From contig NZ_CP102826.1 of assembly GCF_025643595.1 (NCBI RefSeq), forward strand, positions 4,898,001 to 4,962,000: 64,000 nt of DNA. Reading direction: 5' to 3'. This stretch comes from Saccharopolyspora rosea. GTDB lineage: Bacteria; Actinomycetota; Actinomycetes; Mycobacteriales; Pseudonocardiaceae. The notes beneath the pieces were generated by a model that worked only from the letters and a program-made list of their open reading frames with translations, did no database searches and was not told the origin of the DNA. Of this stretch, positions 54,344-63,587 are shown piece by piece. The stretch's first letter is position 1, and each line of letters begins with the position of its first letter. The position numbers and the translations under genes were made by a program.

Positions 54344-54445
54344 CGTCGATCCGATCGCTCCGCTGTGGACAACCGGACGGCAGGATAACCAGCCGCGATC
54401 GACGGCGGTGCCGATCGGGGGGCGGACCACTCGAACGGCCCCGGC

Positions 54446-54835
54446 TCAGTACTCCTGTTCGCGGTAGGTGGTGCGCCGCACGATCCCGTGCAGGGCGCTG
54501 CTGACGATGGTGACGATCAACGCGCCCCAGAACGCCGGCCAGAACCCGCCGACGTGGAACGGCAGGTGCAGCTGCCCGGCCAGGTAGCTGGTCAGCCAGA
54601 ACAGCAGCGCGTTGACGATCAGCCCGAACAGGCCGAGGGTCAGCAGGTACAGCAGGCAGCCGAGGGTCTTGGCGATCGGCTTGAGCACCGCGTTGACGAT
54701 GCCGAAGATGATCGACACGGCCAGCAGGGTGAGCATCTTCGCGGTGGTGTCGTGCCCTCCCAGGGTGATCCCGGGCAACGCGGTGGCGATCCACACGGAC
54801 ACCGCGGTGATCACGACGTGCACCAGTACCGCCAC
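54446..54835 (-). CDS. Phage-holin-4-like small membrane protein
   Basis: A 129-residue protein with four membrane segments of the Phage_holin_4_2 family (YvlD-like), which is found in many bacterial chromosomes and is not a true phage holin. VSIIFGIVNAVLKPIAKTLG and LLYLLTLGLFGLIVNALLFW are characteristic. GTG 54835 is the start, with GGGGAGGAG about 8 bases upstream. The role is unknown. It follows the Ppx/GppA gene on the same strand after 43 bp. Confidence 0.88.
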   Translation of the reverse strand: MAVLVHVVITAVSVWIATALPGITLGGHDTTAKMLTLLAVSIIFGIVNAVLKPIAKTLGCLLYLLTLGLFGLIVNALLFWLTSYLAGQLHLPFHVGGFWPAFWGALIVTIVSSALHGIVRRTTYREQEY

Positions 54836-54878
54836 GGTGCTCCTCCCCTCGTCGTCCGCCGACCACGCTACCGCGCGA

Positions 54879-55838
54879 TCAGGTGAACAGGCCGGACATC
54901 ACCTCGACCGCGTCGCCGCCCGCCCGCGCGTAGACCTCCTCGAAGCGGAACACCAGCCCCTCCCGCAGGCCCCACGGGCAGATCTCCAGCTCCTCGACGC
55001 CGATCGCGGCGAGCACCAGGTCCGCGACGATCGCCCCGGCCAGGATGCGCCGCGCCCGGTGGCGCGACACGCCGGGCAGCGCCGCGCGCTCGGCCTGGTC
55101 GAGCACGGCCAGCCGGGGGATCCACGCCGCCAGCTTGTCGCGGCGCAGCCGGTCGGGGTGGCGCACCAACCGGCCCGGGGCGCTCTCGGTGAGCACCGCC
55201 AGCTGCCGCAGCACCTTGGACAGCGCGACGGTGTGCTCGGCGCCGGTGAAGGTCCGCAGCCGCCGGTCCAGCGTCCCGCGCAGCTCGTCGACGAGCCGCC
55301 GCACCTGCTCCGGGCGCGGCGGGTCGTCCGGGAGGAACTGCCTGGTCAGCCGGGCGGCGCCGAACGGCAGCGTGACGACCTCGGCGGGCTCGGCACCGAT
55401 GCCCGCGGCCACGTCCGCCGTGCCCCCGCCGATGTCCACAGTGGTCAGTTCGGTGCCGTCGCGGCCGTGCCAGCGGCGGGCCGCGTGGTAGGTCACGGCG
55501 GCCTCGTCGCGCGGGCTGAGCGCGCCGATGCGCACCCCGGCGGCGGCGCTGAGCCGCTCGCGCAGGTCGGCGCCGTTGGTCGCGTCGCGCACCGCGGAGG
55601 TGCCGAACGCGATCAGCACGTCCGGTTCGCGGTCCGCGGCGGCGGACACGCAGTGGCGCACCGCCCGGACGGCGTGCTCGACACCGAGCTCGGTGACGGT
55701 TCCGTCGGCCCGGGTGTGTTCGGCGAGGCGGGTGCGGGCCTTGACGCTCCAGTCCGCGCGCGGCATCCGCGACCGGTCCAGGTCGACGATCTCCAGGCGC
55801 GCCGCGGTGGATCCGATGTCCAGCAACCCCAGCCTCAT
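54879..55838 (-). CDS. Ppx/GppA-family phosphatase (exopolyphosphatase)
   Basis: A 319-residue protein of the short actinobacterial Ppx/GppA type, degrading polyphosphate and/or pppGpp. The ASKHA phosphate-binding loops are visible: LGLLDIGSTAARLEIVD at the start, IAFGTSAVRDATNG, and TTVDIGGGTADVAAG. The first loop has DIGSTAARL where most relatives have DxGSNSxxL. The C-terminal HD-like domain of long Ppx enzymes is absent. ATG 55838 was preferred to the far upstream frame start because the family begins here. Confidence 0.88.
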   Translation of the reverse strand: MRLGLLDIGSTAARLEIVDLDRSRMPRADWSVKARTRLAEHTRADGTVTELGVEHAVRAVRHCVSAAADREPDVLIAFGTSAVRDATNGADLRERLSAAAGVRIGALSPRDEAAVTYHAARRWHGRDGTELTTVDIGGGTADVAAGIGAEPAEVVTLPFGAARLTRQFLPDDPPRPEQVRRLVDELRGTLDRRLRTFTGAEHTVALSKVLRQLAVLTESAPGRLVRHPDRLRRDKLAAWIPRLAVLDQAERAALPGVSRHRARRILAGAIVADLVLAAIGVEELEICPWGLREGLVFRFEEVYARAGGDAVEVMSGLFT

Positions 55839-56053
55839 GCCACCACCCCCGCCGATCGGAATGGGGTGGGCTCGCACATGGTCTCCATTGTCGACGTCGC
55901 AGCGCGCGGTTCCCGCGTCGCGAACCGTTTTCGTTGAGATGTCCGTCACAACCGCGCGCGACTTCGACCGCGCCGTACTCGGCGGTAACCTCTGTCCCGA
56001 CCGGCGGCGCGGCCGGACCGGCGGCGCCCCCGCTGCTACCGGAGAGGACGAGC

Positions 56054-57100
56054 ATGCGCATCGGGATGCCGCTGAACTACAGCGGAGGCTTCAAGGAGAC
56101 GATCGACGAGCTGGCCGCCCACGAGAAGGCGGGCCTGGACATCGTGTTCGTCCCGGAGGCGTACTCCTTCGACGCGGTCAGCCAGATGGGCTTCATCGCG
56201 GCGCGCACCGAACGCCTGGAGATCGCCTCCGGCATCCTGCAGATCTACACGCGCACCCCGACGCTGACCGCGATGACGGCGGCGGGCATGGACTACGTCT
56301 CCGACGGCCGCTTCACGCTCGGCATCGGCGCCTCCGGACCGCAGGTCATCGAGGGCTTCCACGGCGTGCCCTACCACGCTCCGCTGGGCCGCACCCGGGA
56401 GATCGTGGAGATCTGCCGCCAGGTGTGGCGGCGCGAGCGGGTCGTGCACTCCGGCAAGCACTACGAGATCCCGCTGCCCGCCGAGCGGGGCACCGGGCTG
56501 GGCAAACCGCTCAAGCTGATCAACCACCCGGTGCGCGAGCGCATCCCGATCATGATCGCCGCGATCGGCCCGAAGAACGTCGCCATGGCCGCCGAGATCG
56601 CCGAGGCGTGGGAGCCGATCTTCTACCTGCCGGAACGGGCCGGTGAGGTGTGGGGCGAACCGCTGGCCGAGGGCCGCGCCCGGCGCGACGCCTCGCTGCC
56701 CGAGCTGGACGTGGTCGCCCAGGCCCCGCTGGCGATCGGCGAGGACCTCGACGAGCTGCACGACCTGATGCGGCCGGTGCTCGCGCTCTACATCGGCGGG
56801 ATGGGCGCCAAGGGGAAGAACTTCTACAACAACCTGGCCCGCCGCTACGGCTACGAGGCGGCCGCCGAGACGATCCAGGACCTCTACCTGGACGGCAAGA
56901 AGGACGAGGCGGCTGCGGCGGTCCCGCGCGAGCTGCTGGAGAAGACCTCGTTGATCGGCCCGGAGGGCCACGTCCGGGAACGCCTCGCGGCGCTGAAGGA
57001 GTCCGGGGTGACCACGCTCAACGTCACCCCGCTGGCCGGTGACGCCGAGCAGCGGACCCGGCTCATCGAGCAGGTCAAACGACTGGCGTCCGAGGTCTGA
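56054..57100 (+). CDS. LLM-class F420-dependent oxidoreductase
   Basis: A 348-residue luciferase-like TIM-barrel reductase, probably using coenzyme F420. Signatures are MRIGMPLNYSGGFKETIDEL at the start, ERLEIASGILQIYTRTPT, and GRFTLGIGASGPQVIEGFHG, which matches the F420-binding loop of MSMEG-type enzymes. The substrate is unknown. ATG 56054 has GGAGAGGA 6 bases upstream. The zinc alcohol dehydrogenase gene begins 12 bases after its stop, so the two form an operon. Confidence 0.88.
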   Translation: MRIGMPLNYSGGFKETIDELAAHEKAGLDIVFVPEAYSFDAVSQMGFIAARTERLEIASGILQIYTRTPTLTAMTAAGMDYVSDGRFTLGIGASGPQVIEGFHGVPYHAPLGRTREIVEICRQVWRRERVVHSGKHYEIPLPAERGTGLGKPLKLINHPVRERIPIMIAAIGPKNVAMAAEIAEAWEPIFYLPERAGEVWGEPLAEGRARRDASLPELDVVAQAPLAIGEDLDELHDLMRPVLALYIGGMGAKGKNFYNNLARRYGYEAAAETIQDLYLDGKKDEAAAAVPRELLEKTSLIGPEGHVRERLAALKESGVTTLNVTPLAGDAEQRTRLIEQVKRLASEV

Positions 57101-57112
57101 GAGGAGCGGCGG

Positions 57113-58222
57113 ATGGTGGCAGTGCGGGCGGCGGTGCTGCGGGAGACGGGCGGACCGCTGCGGGTGGAGGAGATCGACCTGCCCGAGCCGGGACCCGGCC
57201 AGGTCCGGGTCCGGCTCGCGGCGACCGGGGTGTGCCACTCGGACCTGTCCCTGGCGACGGGCGTGCTGGCGCACCCGGTGCCCGCCGTGCTCGGCCACGA
57301 GGGCGCGGGCCGCGTGGTGTCGGTCGGCCCCGAGGTCATCGGTCTGCGGCCGGGGGATCCGGTGGTGCTCAACTGGACGCCGCCGTGCCGGGACTGCTGG
57401 TTCTGCGACCACGGCCAGCCGTACCTGTGCCCGCGGGGCAGCCAGGCGATGTCGGAGCCGTACGGTCGGCTGCCCGACGGCTCGGCGGTCCACCCGGGGC
57501 TCGGCGTCGCCGCGTTCGCCACCGAGACGCTGGTCGGCGCGAACGCCTGCGTGCGGCTGCCCGACGACGTCCCGCTGGACCACGCGGCGCTGATGGGCTG
57601 CGCCCTGCTGACCGGCGCGGGCGCGGTGTTCAACGCGGCGCGGGTGCGGCCCGGCGAGAGCGTGGCGGTGTTCGGGCTCGGCGGGATCGGCCTGTGCGCG
57701 GTGCAGGCCGCGCGGATCGCCGGAGCGGACCGGATCATCGCCGTGGACCCGGCCACCGAGAAGGCGGACCTGGCGTGGCGGCTCGGCGCCACCGAGGTCC
57801 TGGAACCGTCCGAGGACCTGACCAAGCGGATCCGCAGGCTCACCGAGGGCCGGGGCGCCGACCACGCCGTGGAATGCGTGGGCCGGGCCGACACGATCCG
57901 CGCCGCCTGGTCGGCGACCCGCCGCGGCGGGCAGACCACCGTGGTCGGTCTGGGCTCGGCGTCCGACCAGGTCACCTTCAACGCCATGGAGGTCGCCTAC
58001 TTCGCCCGCACGCTGCGGGGCTGCATGTACGGCAGCAGCGACCCGGACGTGGACATCCCGGCGCTGGTGGAGCACTACCGCGCGGGTCGCCTGGACCTCG
58101 ACGCGCTGGTCTCGGAACGCATCGGGCTGGCCGACGTGGGCGAGGCGTTCGAGCGGATGCGCGCCGGGCACGGAGCCCGCCGGCTGGTGGTCTTCGACTC
58201 CGACGGCGGTGCCCGGCTGTGA
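57113..58222 (+). CDS. Zinc-dependent alcohol dehydrogenase (class III-like MDR)
   Basis: A 369-residue NAD-dependent dehydrogenase. Catalytic zinc ligands are in GVCHSD (about 40) and GHEGAG (about 62); the structural zinc site is the four-cysteine CRDCWFCDHGQPYLC near 92-106. The cofactor motif is VFGLGGIGLCAVQAAR near 185. ATG 57113 has GAGGAG 6 bases upstream. It is co-transcribed with the LLM oxidoreductase, suggesting consecutive oxidation and reduction of one alcohol or aldehyde; the substrate is unknown. Confidence 0.93.
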   Translation: MVAVRAAVLRETGGPLRVEEIDLPEPGPGQVRVRLAATGVCHSDLSLATGVLAHPVPAVLGHEGAGRVVSVGPEVIGLRPGDPVVLNWTPPCRDCWFCDHGQPYLCPRGSQAMSEPYGRLPDGSAVHPGLGVAAFATETLVGANACVRLPDDVPLDHAALMGCALLTGAGAVFNAARVRPGESVAVFGLGGIGLCAVQAARIAGADRIIAVDPATEKADLAWRLGATEVLEPSEDLTKRIRRLTEGRGADHAVECVGRADTIRAAWSATRRGGQTTVVGLGSASDQVTFNAMEVAYFARTLRGCMYGSSDPDVDIPALVEHYRAGRLDLDALVSERIGLADVGEAFERMRAGHGARRLVVFDSDGGARL

Positions 58223-58285
58223 ACCCGCTCCCGGGAGGTCCCGGCGAGCGGCGGGAGCCGCTCTTGCGCCAACCGGGGCGGGCGC

Positions 58286-59254
58286 TCAGCCGTTGATCAC
58301 GCGCACCGGTGATCCTCGCAGGTAGGAGGCGATGTTCTCGACCGTGTCGGCGTAGAAGGTGCGGTAGGTGCCTTCGGTGACGTAGCCGATGTGCGGGGTG
58401 AGGACGGTGCGCGGCGTGGTGCGCCACGGGTCGTCGGCGGGCAGCGGCTCGCGCCCGTAGACGTCGATGCCCGCACCGGCGATCCGCCCCTCGCGCAGCG
58501 CGGCCCGCAGTGCCGCCTCGTCGACGACCGGCCCGCGCGAGGTGTTGACCAGGTACGCGGTGGGCCGCATCAGCGCCAGCTCTTCGGCGCCGACCAGGCC
58601 CCGCGTGCGGTCGCTGAGCACGGTGTGGATCGTCAGCACGTCGGAGGCGCGGAACAGCTCGTCCTTGTCGACCCGCCGGGCGCCGACCTGCTCGGCGGCC
58701 TCGTCGGTGAGGTTCTGGCTCCAGGCGATGACGTCCATCGCGAACGCGCGGCCGACGGTGGCGACCTGCCTGCCGAGCCGTCCGAGGCCGAGCACGCCGA
58801 GCGTGCGCCCGGCCACCTCGACGCCGACGGTGTGCTGCCAGCCGCCCTCGCGGATCGCCCGGTCCTCGGCCGGGATCCGGCGCGCCAGCGAGAGGATGAG
58901 TCCCCAGGTCAGCTCGGCGGTGGCCGCCCACGAGCGTTCCGGGTCGCCGCCGCTGCCCGTGCCCGACACCACGACGCCGAGCTCGCGGGCCGCGTCCAGG
59001 TCGATCGAGGCGTTGCGCATCCCGGTGGTGACGAGCAACCCGAGGTTCGGCAGCGCCTCCAGCACCTCCCGCGGGAACGGCGTGCGCTCGCGCATCGCCG
59101 CGATCACCTGGAACGGTTGCAGCCGCCGCACCAGCTCGTCCCGGTCGTCGATGTGCTCGCGGAACACCTCCACCTCGGCGTCCAACGACGACCAGTCGGC
59201 GTGGTCCAGCGCGACGCCCTGGTAGTCGTCGAGCACCGCGATCCGAACAGCCAT
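58286..59254 (-). CDS. D-2-hydroxyacid dehydrogenase family protein
   Basis: A 322-residue NAD-dependent dehydrogenase of the PGDH/formate-dehydrogenase-like family. The cofactor motif is GVLGLGRLGRQVATVGRAF near 153. Catalytic residues sit in NTSRGPVVDEAAL (Arg near 235), the DVYGREPLP region (Glu near 265) and LTPHIGYVTEGT (His near 285). ATG 59254 has GAGGAGG 5 bases upstream. It converges on the alcohol dehydrogenase gene and is divergent from the DUF952-cupin gene. Confidence 0.92.
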   Translation of the reverse strand: MAVRIAVLDDYQGVALDHADWSSLDAEVEVFREHIDDRDELVRRLQPFQVIAAMRERTPFPREVLEALPNLGLLVTTGMRNASIDLDAARELGVVVSGTGSGGDPERSWAATAELTWGLILSLARRIPAEDRAIREGGWQHTVGVEVAGRTLGVLGLGRLGRQVATVGRAFAMDVIAWSQNLTDEAAEQVGARRVDKDELFRASDVLTIHTVLSDRTRGLVGAEELALMRPTAYLVNTSRGPVVDEAALRAALREGRIAGAGIDVYGREPLPADDPWRTTPRTVLTPHIGYVTEGTYRTFYADTVENIASYLRGSPVRVING

Positions 59255-59380
59255 GCCCACCTCCTCGACGCATCTGCACGGCCGATCGTAGAGCGCTCGG
59301 GCGGGCCCACCGCGGCGGCGTGGACAACCGGTCCGACCGATGGATCGCGGTCGGCGGGCTGCTCGGGGGAAACTGGCGGG

Positions 59381-60157
59381 GTGACTGGATCGTTGCTGCA
59401 CCTGCTTCCGCTGAGCGCCTTCCAAGCCGACCGGGACGCGCCGATCCGTTCGGCCACATTGGACGAGGACGGCTTCGTGCACTGCTCCCCGGACGTGCGC
59501 ACCACGCTGGCGGTGGCCAACGCGCTGTACCGGGAGGTCGCCGAGCCGATGGTCGCGCTGGAACTGGATCCGGACCGGCTGTCCGCGCCGGTGCGCTGGG
59601 AACCGCCGAACCCCGCCCCGCCGCCGGGCGTCCCGGCCGAGACGCTGTTCCCGCACGTGTACGGCCCGCTGGAGCGCTCCGCGGTGATCGGGGTGCGCTA
59701 CGCGCGGCGCGACCTGGTGGGCACGTTCCTGGCGCTGGAGACGCGCAGCCGCACGGCCGAGGAGTACGACCTGGTGCCGCACCCGGAGGGCGGCTGGTAC
59801 CGGCGGACGTGGACGAGTTCGTTCGAGGTGGCCCATCCAAACGGAACTCGCCCGAGCGCGACGGCGATCTACTTCCTGCTCCCGCCGGGGCAGACTTCCC
59901 AGTGGCACACCGTGGCCTCCGACGAGCTGTGGCTGTGGCACCGGGGTGGCCCGCTGACCCTGTCGCTCGGCGGGGACGGCGACAAGCCGCAGGAGGAACC
60001 GGAGAAGCTGGTGCTGGGCGCCGGCGCCGGACAGCTCCCGCAGACCGTGGTGCCCGCCGGGACCTGGCAGCGCGCGAGCGCGGCGGCGACGGTGGAGACG
60101 CTGGTCAGCTGCGTGGTCTCGCCGGGGTTCGACTTCGCCGACTTCCAGGTGCTGTGA
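59381..60157 (+). CDS. DUF952-cupin (DUF985) fusion protein
   Basis: A 258-residue two-domain protein. The N-terminal DUF952 domain (about 1-105) has ATLDEDGFVHCSPDVRTTLAVAN, and the C-terminal cupin_5/DUF985 domain (about 118-258) has LVPHPEGGWYRRTW, TAIYFLLPPGQTSQWH and DELWLWHRGGPL. Both families are of unknown function. The cupin keeps His residues that could bind a metal. GTG 59381 starts the conserved SLLHLLPLSAF strand, with a GGGGGA upstream. It overlaps the 3' end of a small minus-strand gene. Confidence 0.85.
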   Translation: MTGSLLHLLPLSAFQADRDAPIRSATLDEDGFVHCSPDVRTTLAVANALYREVAEPMVALELDPDRLSAPVRWEPPNPAPPPGVPAETLFPHVYGPLERSAVIGVRYARRDLVGTFLALETRSRTAEEYDLVPHPEGGWYRRTWTSSFEVAHPNGTRPSATAIYFLLPPGQTSQWHTVASDELWLWHRGGPLTLSLGGDGDKPQEEPEKLVLGAGAGQLPQTVVPAGTWQRASAAATVETLVSCVVSPGFDFADFQVL

Positions 60158-60383
60158 ACCGGCGCGGCCGCCGCATCGCCCCGGGCCCGGACGCACGCCC
60201 CGGGCGCCCGCCGAACAGCAGCGCGGTGAGGGCCGGCCACCACAGCGCGGGAGTCGACCGGTGGCGCGGACGACCGGTGCCGAGCATGCGTCGCTCCACC
60301 CAGCACATCCCGACCAGTGACAGCAGGATCGTCCCGAACCCAGCGGTCGCCGACAGCGCGAACCCGGGCAGCGAATTGATCAC
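60105..60383 (-). CDS. Small hypothetical membrane protein
   Basis: Up to 92 residues, not recognised. It begins INSLPGFALSATAGFGTILL, a clear membrane helix, then a basic loop (ERRMLGTGRPRHRS) and a second shorter hydrophobic stretch (PALWWPALTALLF). Third positions are strongly G/C up to about 60170 and then degrade over the part overlapping the cupin gene. GTG 60383 follows a GGGGGT stretch. Calls this short stay tentative. Confidence 0.45.
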   Translation of the reverse strand: MINSLPGFALSATAGFGTILLSLVGMCWVERRMLGTGRPRHRSTPALWWPALTALLFGGRPGRASGPGAMRRPRRFTAPGSRRSRTPARPRS

Positions 60384-60727
60384 CGGCACCACCCCCCACG
60401 GCGCGGCGGGGTGCACGTTCCCCCGGCCCGGGCCGGTGGCACCAACACCGACCCTCGTGCGGTCTTTCCGCAGTTCACCGTAGGTCCGGACGACCAAGGT
60501 CGCTGGATGCGGGCACTCTTTTCGCCCGAACAGGTGATGCGGGTGGCGGGTGCCACCCGGGCGGTCTCGATCGGGCATTTCGCGCGCTCCGGGCGATACC
60601 ATCGGGCTTCGGCGCTGTTCGCTCGTTGGTGTGAGGCCGGTCATCCCGGGCAACCCGTCGCCGGGCCGTCGGCGTACCACGCCGGAGTCGCGCTGCCGCG
60701 GGTCGAGTTCAGGGGAGGTACCGGGTC
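60384..60727. other. Intergenic stretch before the small membrane protein gene
   Basis: About 340 bp. An open frame on the plus strand (60411-60731) contains RWMRALFSPEQVMRVAGATR, but codon usage and the lack of a ribosome-binding site leave it unsupported. I see no RNA gene. Confidence 0.35.
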
Positions 60728-61123
60728 GTGAGGGGTTACACCGTCCACCTGCTGTTCCACCTGCTGGCGATGGTCGCCGGAGCCGGTTGCGGCGTGGCGG
60801 CCGGGCTGTGGTGGTTCGACCACGTCCCGTGGGGGGTGTGGGCGGCCGCGGGCGCGCTCGCGATCGGCATCGTCGTGCTGGTGCTGCAGGGCCTGTACAT
60901 CTCGGCCAGCCAGCCGCCCCCGCGGCGACCGGTGCACGGGGCGTCCCGCGCGGACCTGCCGGCTCCCCCGCGCCGCGGCGGAACCCGGCCCGACCTGCCG
61001 TCGGCGACCCTCGTGCAGAAACCCGCGCGCCGCACCTCCGTCGACCAGGAGACCCGGACCGCCGCGGCCGACGCCCTCGACGAGGAGCCGACCGCGCACC
61101 CGCCGTCCCGCCAGCCGCGCTGA
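60728..61123 (+). CDS. Hypothetical membrane protein
   Basis: A 131-residue protein with two N-terminal membrane helices (about 5-28 and 36-57) and a proline/arginine-rich cytoplasmic tail. GTG 60728 follows GGGGAGG by 8 bases. No family is recognised. It lies 52 bp before the GH2 gene on the same strand and might share its transcript. Confidence 0.65.
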   Translation: MRGYTVHLLFHLLAMVAGAGCGVAAGLWWFDHVPWGVWAAAGALAIGIVVLVLQGLYISASQPPPRRPVHGASRADLPAPPRRGGTRPDLPSATLVQKPARRTSVDQETRTAAADALDEEPTAHPPSRQPR

Positions 61124-61175
61124 TCGGCCGGGTGGGGGATTCGTCCGCTCGTGCGTGGTCGGGCGGGGTGGACGT

Positions 61176-63587
61176 GTGCTCGAATCGGTCCGTTCCCGAT
61201 CGATCTGGGCGGCGGACGAGGCGCTGCCGGAGGGGACGGGCGAGGTGTCCCGTGGGCGGTTCTCCCGGCGCGTGCTGTGGCGCGCCACCGCGCTGACCGC
61301 CGCCGTGCTCGCCTTCCACCGCACCGCACCGGCGACCGCCGCGGGACCCGCCGAGCTGCGGGAGCCGTTGCTGCGCGACTGGTTGTTCGCACCGCTGGAC
61401 GGCGCGCGGCCCGGCGCCGTCGCGGACCGCGATATGTCCACAGTGGACCTGCCGCACACCGCGACCGGGTTGTCCTGGCGGCGCTGGGATCCGGCGAGCT
61501 GGCAGCGGCGTTGGCTGTACCGCAAGCACTTCCCCGCCCGGGTCGATCCGGGACTGCGCTACTTCCTGCACTTCGACGCGGCGTTGACGGACGCGGCTCC
61601 GGTGCTCAACGGCACGCCGCTGCCCGCGCACGCGGGCGGCTACCTGCCGTTCCGCCCCGAGGTCACCGGGCTGCTGGCCGGGCACAACACGCTCGACGTC
61701 GTCGTCGACGGCTCGTTCGACCCGGGCGTGCCGCCGAACCGCGACGGCGCCCCGGAGTCGGTCGACTTCTGGCAGCCCGCCGGGCTGTACCGGGAGGTGC
61801 ACCTGGTCGGGGTGCCCGCCGCCCACGTCGCCGACGTGTTCGCCAAGCCGGTCGGGGTGCTCGACGACGCGTCCCGGCGGTTGGAGGTCCGCTGCGAGCT
61901 GGACCTGGCCGAGGACGCGGTCGGTCTGCGGGTGGACGCCGAACTGCGGCGCGCCGGGACCACCCTGGCCGCGGCGTCGACGGGTCTCCCCGCGCTGCCG
62001 CCGGGACGCCACCCGGTGGCGCTGCGGCTGCCCGGGCCGCGGGACGTCGCGCTGTGGGGGATCGAGACCCCCGAGCTGTACGACGTCGTGGTCACCCTCT
62101 CCCAACACGGGCGAGCGCTGCACGACCACCGGGTGCGCACCGGCTTCCGGGAGGCGCGGTTCACCCGCTCCGGGTTCTTCCTCAACGGCGAGCGGGTGCA
62201 GCTGTTCGGGCTCAACCGCCACCAGTTCTTCCCGTTCGCGGGCGCCGCGATGCCCGCGCGGGTGCAGCGCCGGGACGCGCAGATCCTGCGGGAGGAGCTG
62301 AACTGCAACGCGGTCCGCTGCTCGCACTACCCCCAGCACGAGGCGTTCCTCGACGCCTGCGACGAACTCGGCCTGCTGGTGTGGGAGGAACCGCCGGGCT
62401 GGCAGCACCTCGGCGACGCCGGCTGGCTCGACCGCGCCTACCGGGACGTGCACGACATGATCGTGCGCGACCGCAACCACCCGTGCGTGGTGCTGTGGGC
62501 CGCCCGGCTCAACGAGACCCCCGGTGCCCCCGAGTTCTACGCCCGCACGCAACGCCTGGCCGAGGCGCTGGACGACTCCCGCCAGACGACCGGGGCCGTG
62601 CACCCCGGTGACCACGACACCACCGACTTCCAGCAGGACGTGTTCGGCTACGACGACTACACGGCGGGCACCGGGCCGGACGGCCGGCCGCGCCCCGAGC
62701 TGTTGCCACCGCGCACCGACCGGCCCTACCTGGTCAGCGAGGCGGTCGGGACGCTGTCCGGCCCGGCCCGGTACTACCGGCGCACCGATCCGCAGCCGGT
62801 GCAGCAGGGGCAGGCGCTCGCGCACGCCCGCGCGCACGACCTGGCGCGCTCCGACGAGCGGTACGCGGGCCTGCTCGGGTGGGCCGGGTTCGACTACCCC
62901 TCCGGCCAGGGGAACTCCGCCGACGGCATCAAGTGGCCCGGGGTCGTGGACCTCTTCCGGGTGGCCAAACCGGGAGCGGCGGTGTACCGGGCGCAGGTCG
63001 ACCCCCGGCGGCGACCGGTGCTGGAACCGGCGTTCTGCTGGGTCCTGGACGGGCCGAGCCCGGTCGGCGACCTCGGGGACCGCGCGGCCATCTTCTCGAA
63101 CGCCGACCGCCTGGAGCTGCACGTCGACGGACGGCACCTCGCCGCGCTGCGCCCGGACCGCGCGGAGTTCCCGCGCCTGCCGCACCCGCCGTTCTTCGCG
63201 GATCTGTCCACTGTCGACGGTGTGGAGCTGCGCATCGACGGTTACCTCGGCGACCGGCTGGTGATCAGTCGCCGGTTCTGCGCCGACCGCTCCCGGGACC
63301 GCCTAGCGCTGGCCCTGGACGACGCGGAACTGTCCGGTGTGGACGCCACGCGCGCCGAGATCCGGGCGGTGGACCGCTTCGGCAACACGCGTCCGCACGT
63401 CACCGGCGACGTCGCGCTGGAGGTGGCCGGACCGGCGGTCCTGGTCGGCGACAACCCGTTCCCGCTCGCCGACACCGGCGGCGCCGGTGCCGTGTGGCTG
63501 CGCAGCTGCGGTGCCCCCGGCGTCGTCCGGCTGCGCGCGCGGCACGACGTCCTCGGGTCGGCCGCCGTCGAACTGCGCGTGGGCTAA
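61176..63587 (+). CDS. Glycoside hydrolase family 2 protein, Tat-exported
   Basis: An 803-residue beta-galactosidase/beta-glucuronidase-like enzyme. A twin-arginine signal is visible near residues 28-57 (SRGRFSRRVLWRATALTAAV, then PATAAG), so it should be secreted folded. Sugar-binding and Ig-like domains lead to the TIM barrel. The acid/base Glu is in LWAARLNETPG near residue 447 and the nucleophile Glu in YLVSEAVG near 521, both intact, and NRHQFFPF precedes them. The linkage cleaved cannot be told. GTG 61176 follows GGGGTGG; GTG 61155 is an in-frame alternative. It overlaps the stop of the convergent enoyl-CoA hydratase gene. Confidence 0.88.
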   Translation: MLESVRSRSIWAADEALPEGTGEVSRGRFSRRVLWRATALTAAVLAFHRTAPATAAGPAELREPLLRDWLFAPLDGARPGAVADRDMSTVDLPHTATGLSWRRWDPASWQRRWLYRKHFPARVDPGLRYFLHFDAALTDAAPVLNGTPLPAHAGGYLPFRPEVTGLLAGHNTLDVVVDGSFDPGVPPNRDGAPESVDFWQPAGLYREVHLVGVPAAHVADVFAKPVGVLDDASRRLEVRCELDLAEDAVGLRVDAELRRAGTTLAAASTGLPALPPGRHPVALRLPGPRDVALWGIETPELYDVVVTLSQHGRALHDHRVRTGFREARFTRSGFFLNGERVQLFGLNRHQFFPFAGAAMPARVQRRDAQILREELNCNAVRCSHYPQHEAFLDACDELGLLVWEEPPGWQHLGDAGWLDRAYRDVHDMIVRDRNHPCVVLWAARLNETPGAPEFYARTQRLAEALDDSRQTTGAVHPGDHDTTDFQQDVFGYDDYTAGTGPDGRPRPELLPPRTDRPYLVSEAVGTLSGPARYYRRTDPQPVQQGQALAHARAHDLARSDERYAGLLGWAGFDYPSGQGNSADGIKWPGVVDLFRVAKPGAAVYRAQVDPRRRPVLEPAFCWVLDGPSPVGDLGDRAAIFSNADRLELHVDGRHLAALRPDRAEFPRLPHPPFFADLSTVDGVELRIDGYLGDRLVISRRFCADRSRDRLALALDDAELSGVDATRAEIRAVDRFGNTRPHVTGDVALEVAGPAVLVGDNPFPLADTGGAGAVWLRSCGAPGVVRLRARHDVLGSAAVELRVG

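Noticed and set aside
54446..54835. Prophage remnant suggested by the holin-like gene
   Set aside because: Phage_holin_4_2 proteins are common chromosomal membrane proteins, and no other phage gene is nearby.
60105..63185. A 1026-codon open frame on the minus strand
   Set aside because: It is the antisense shadow of the GH2 gene and neighbours; its product is low-complexity Arg/Pro/Gly/Val with no family motif. Only the last 92 codons look like a possible small gene.
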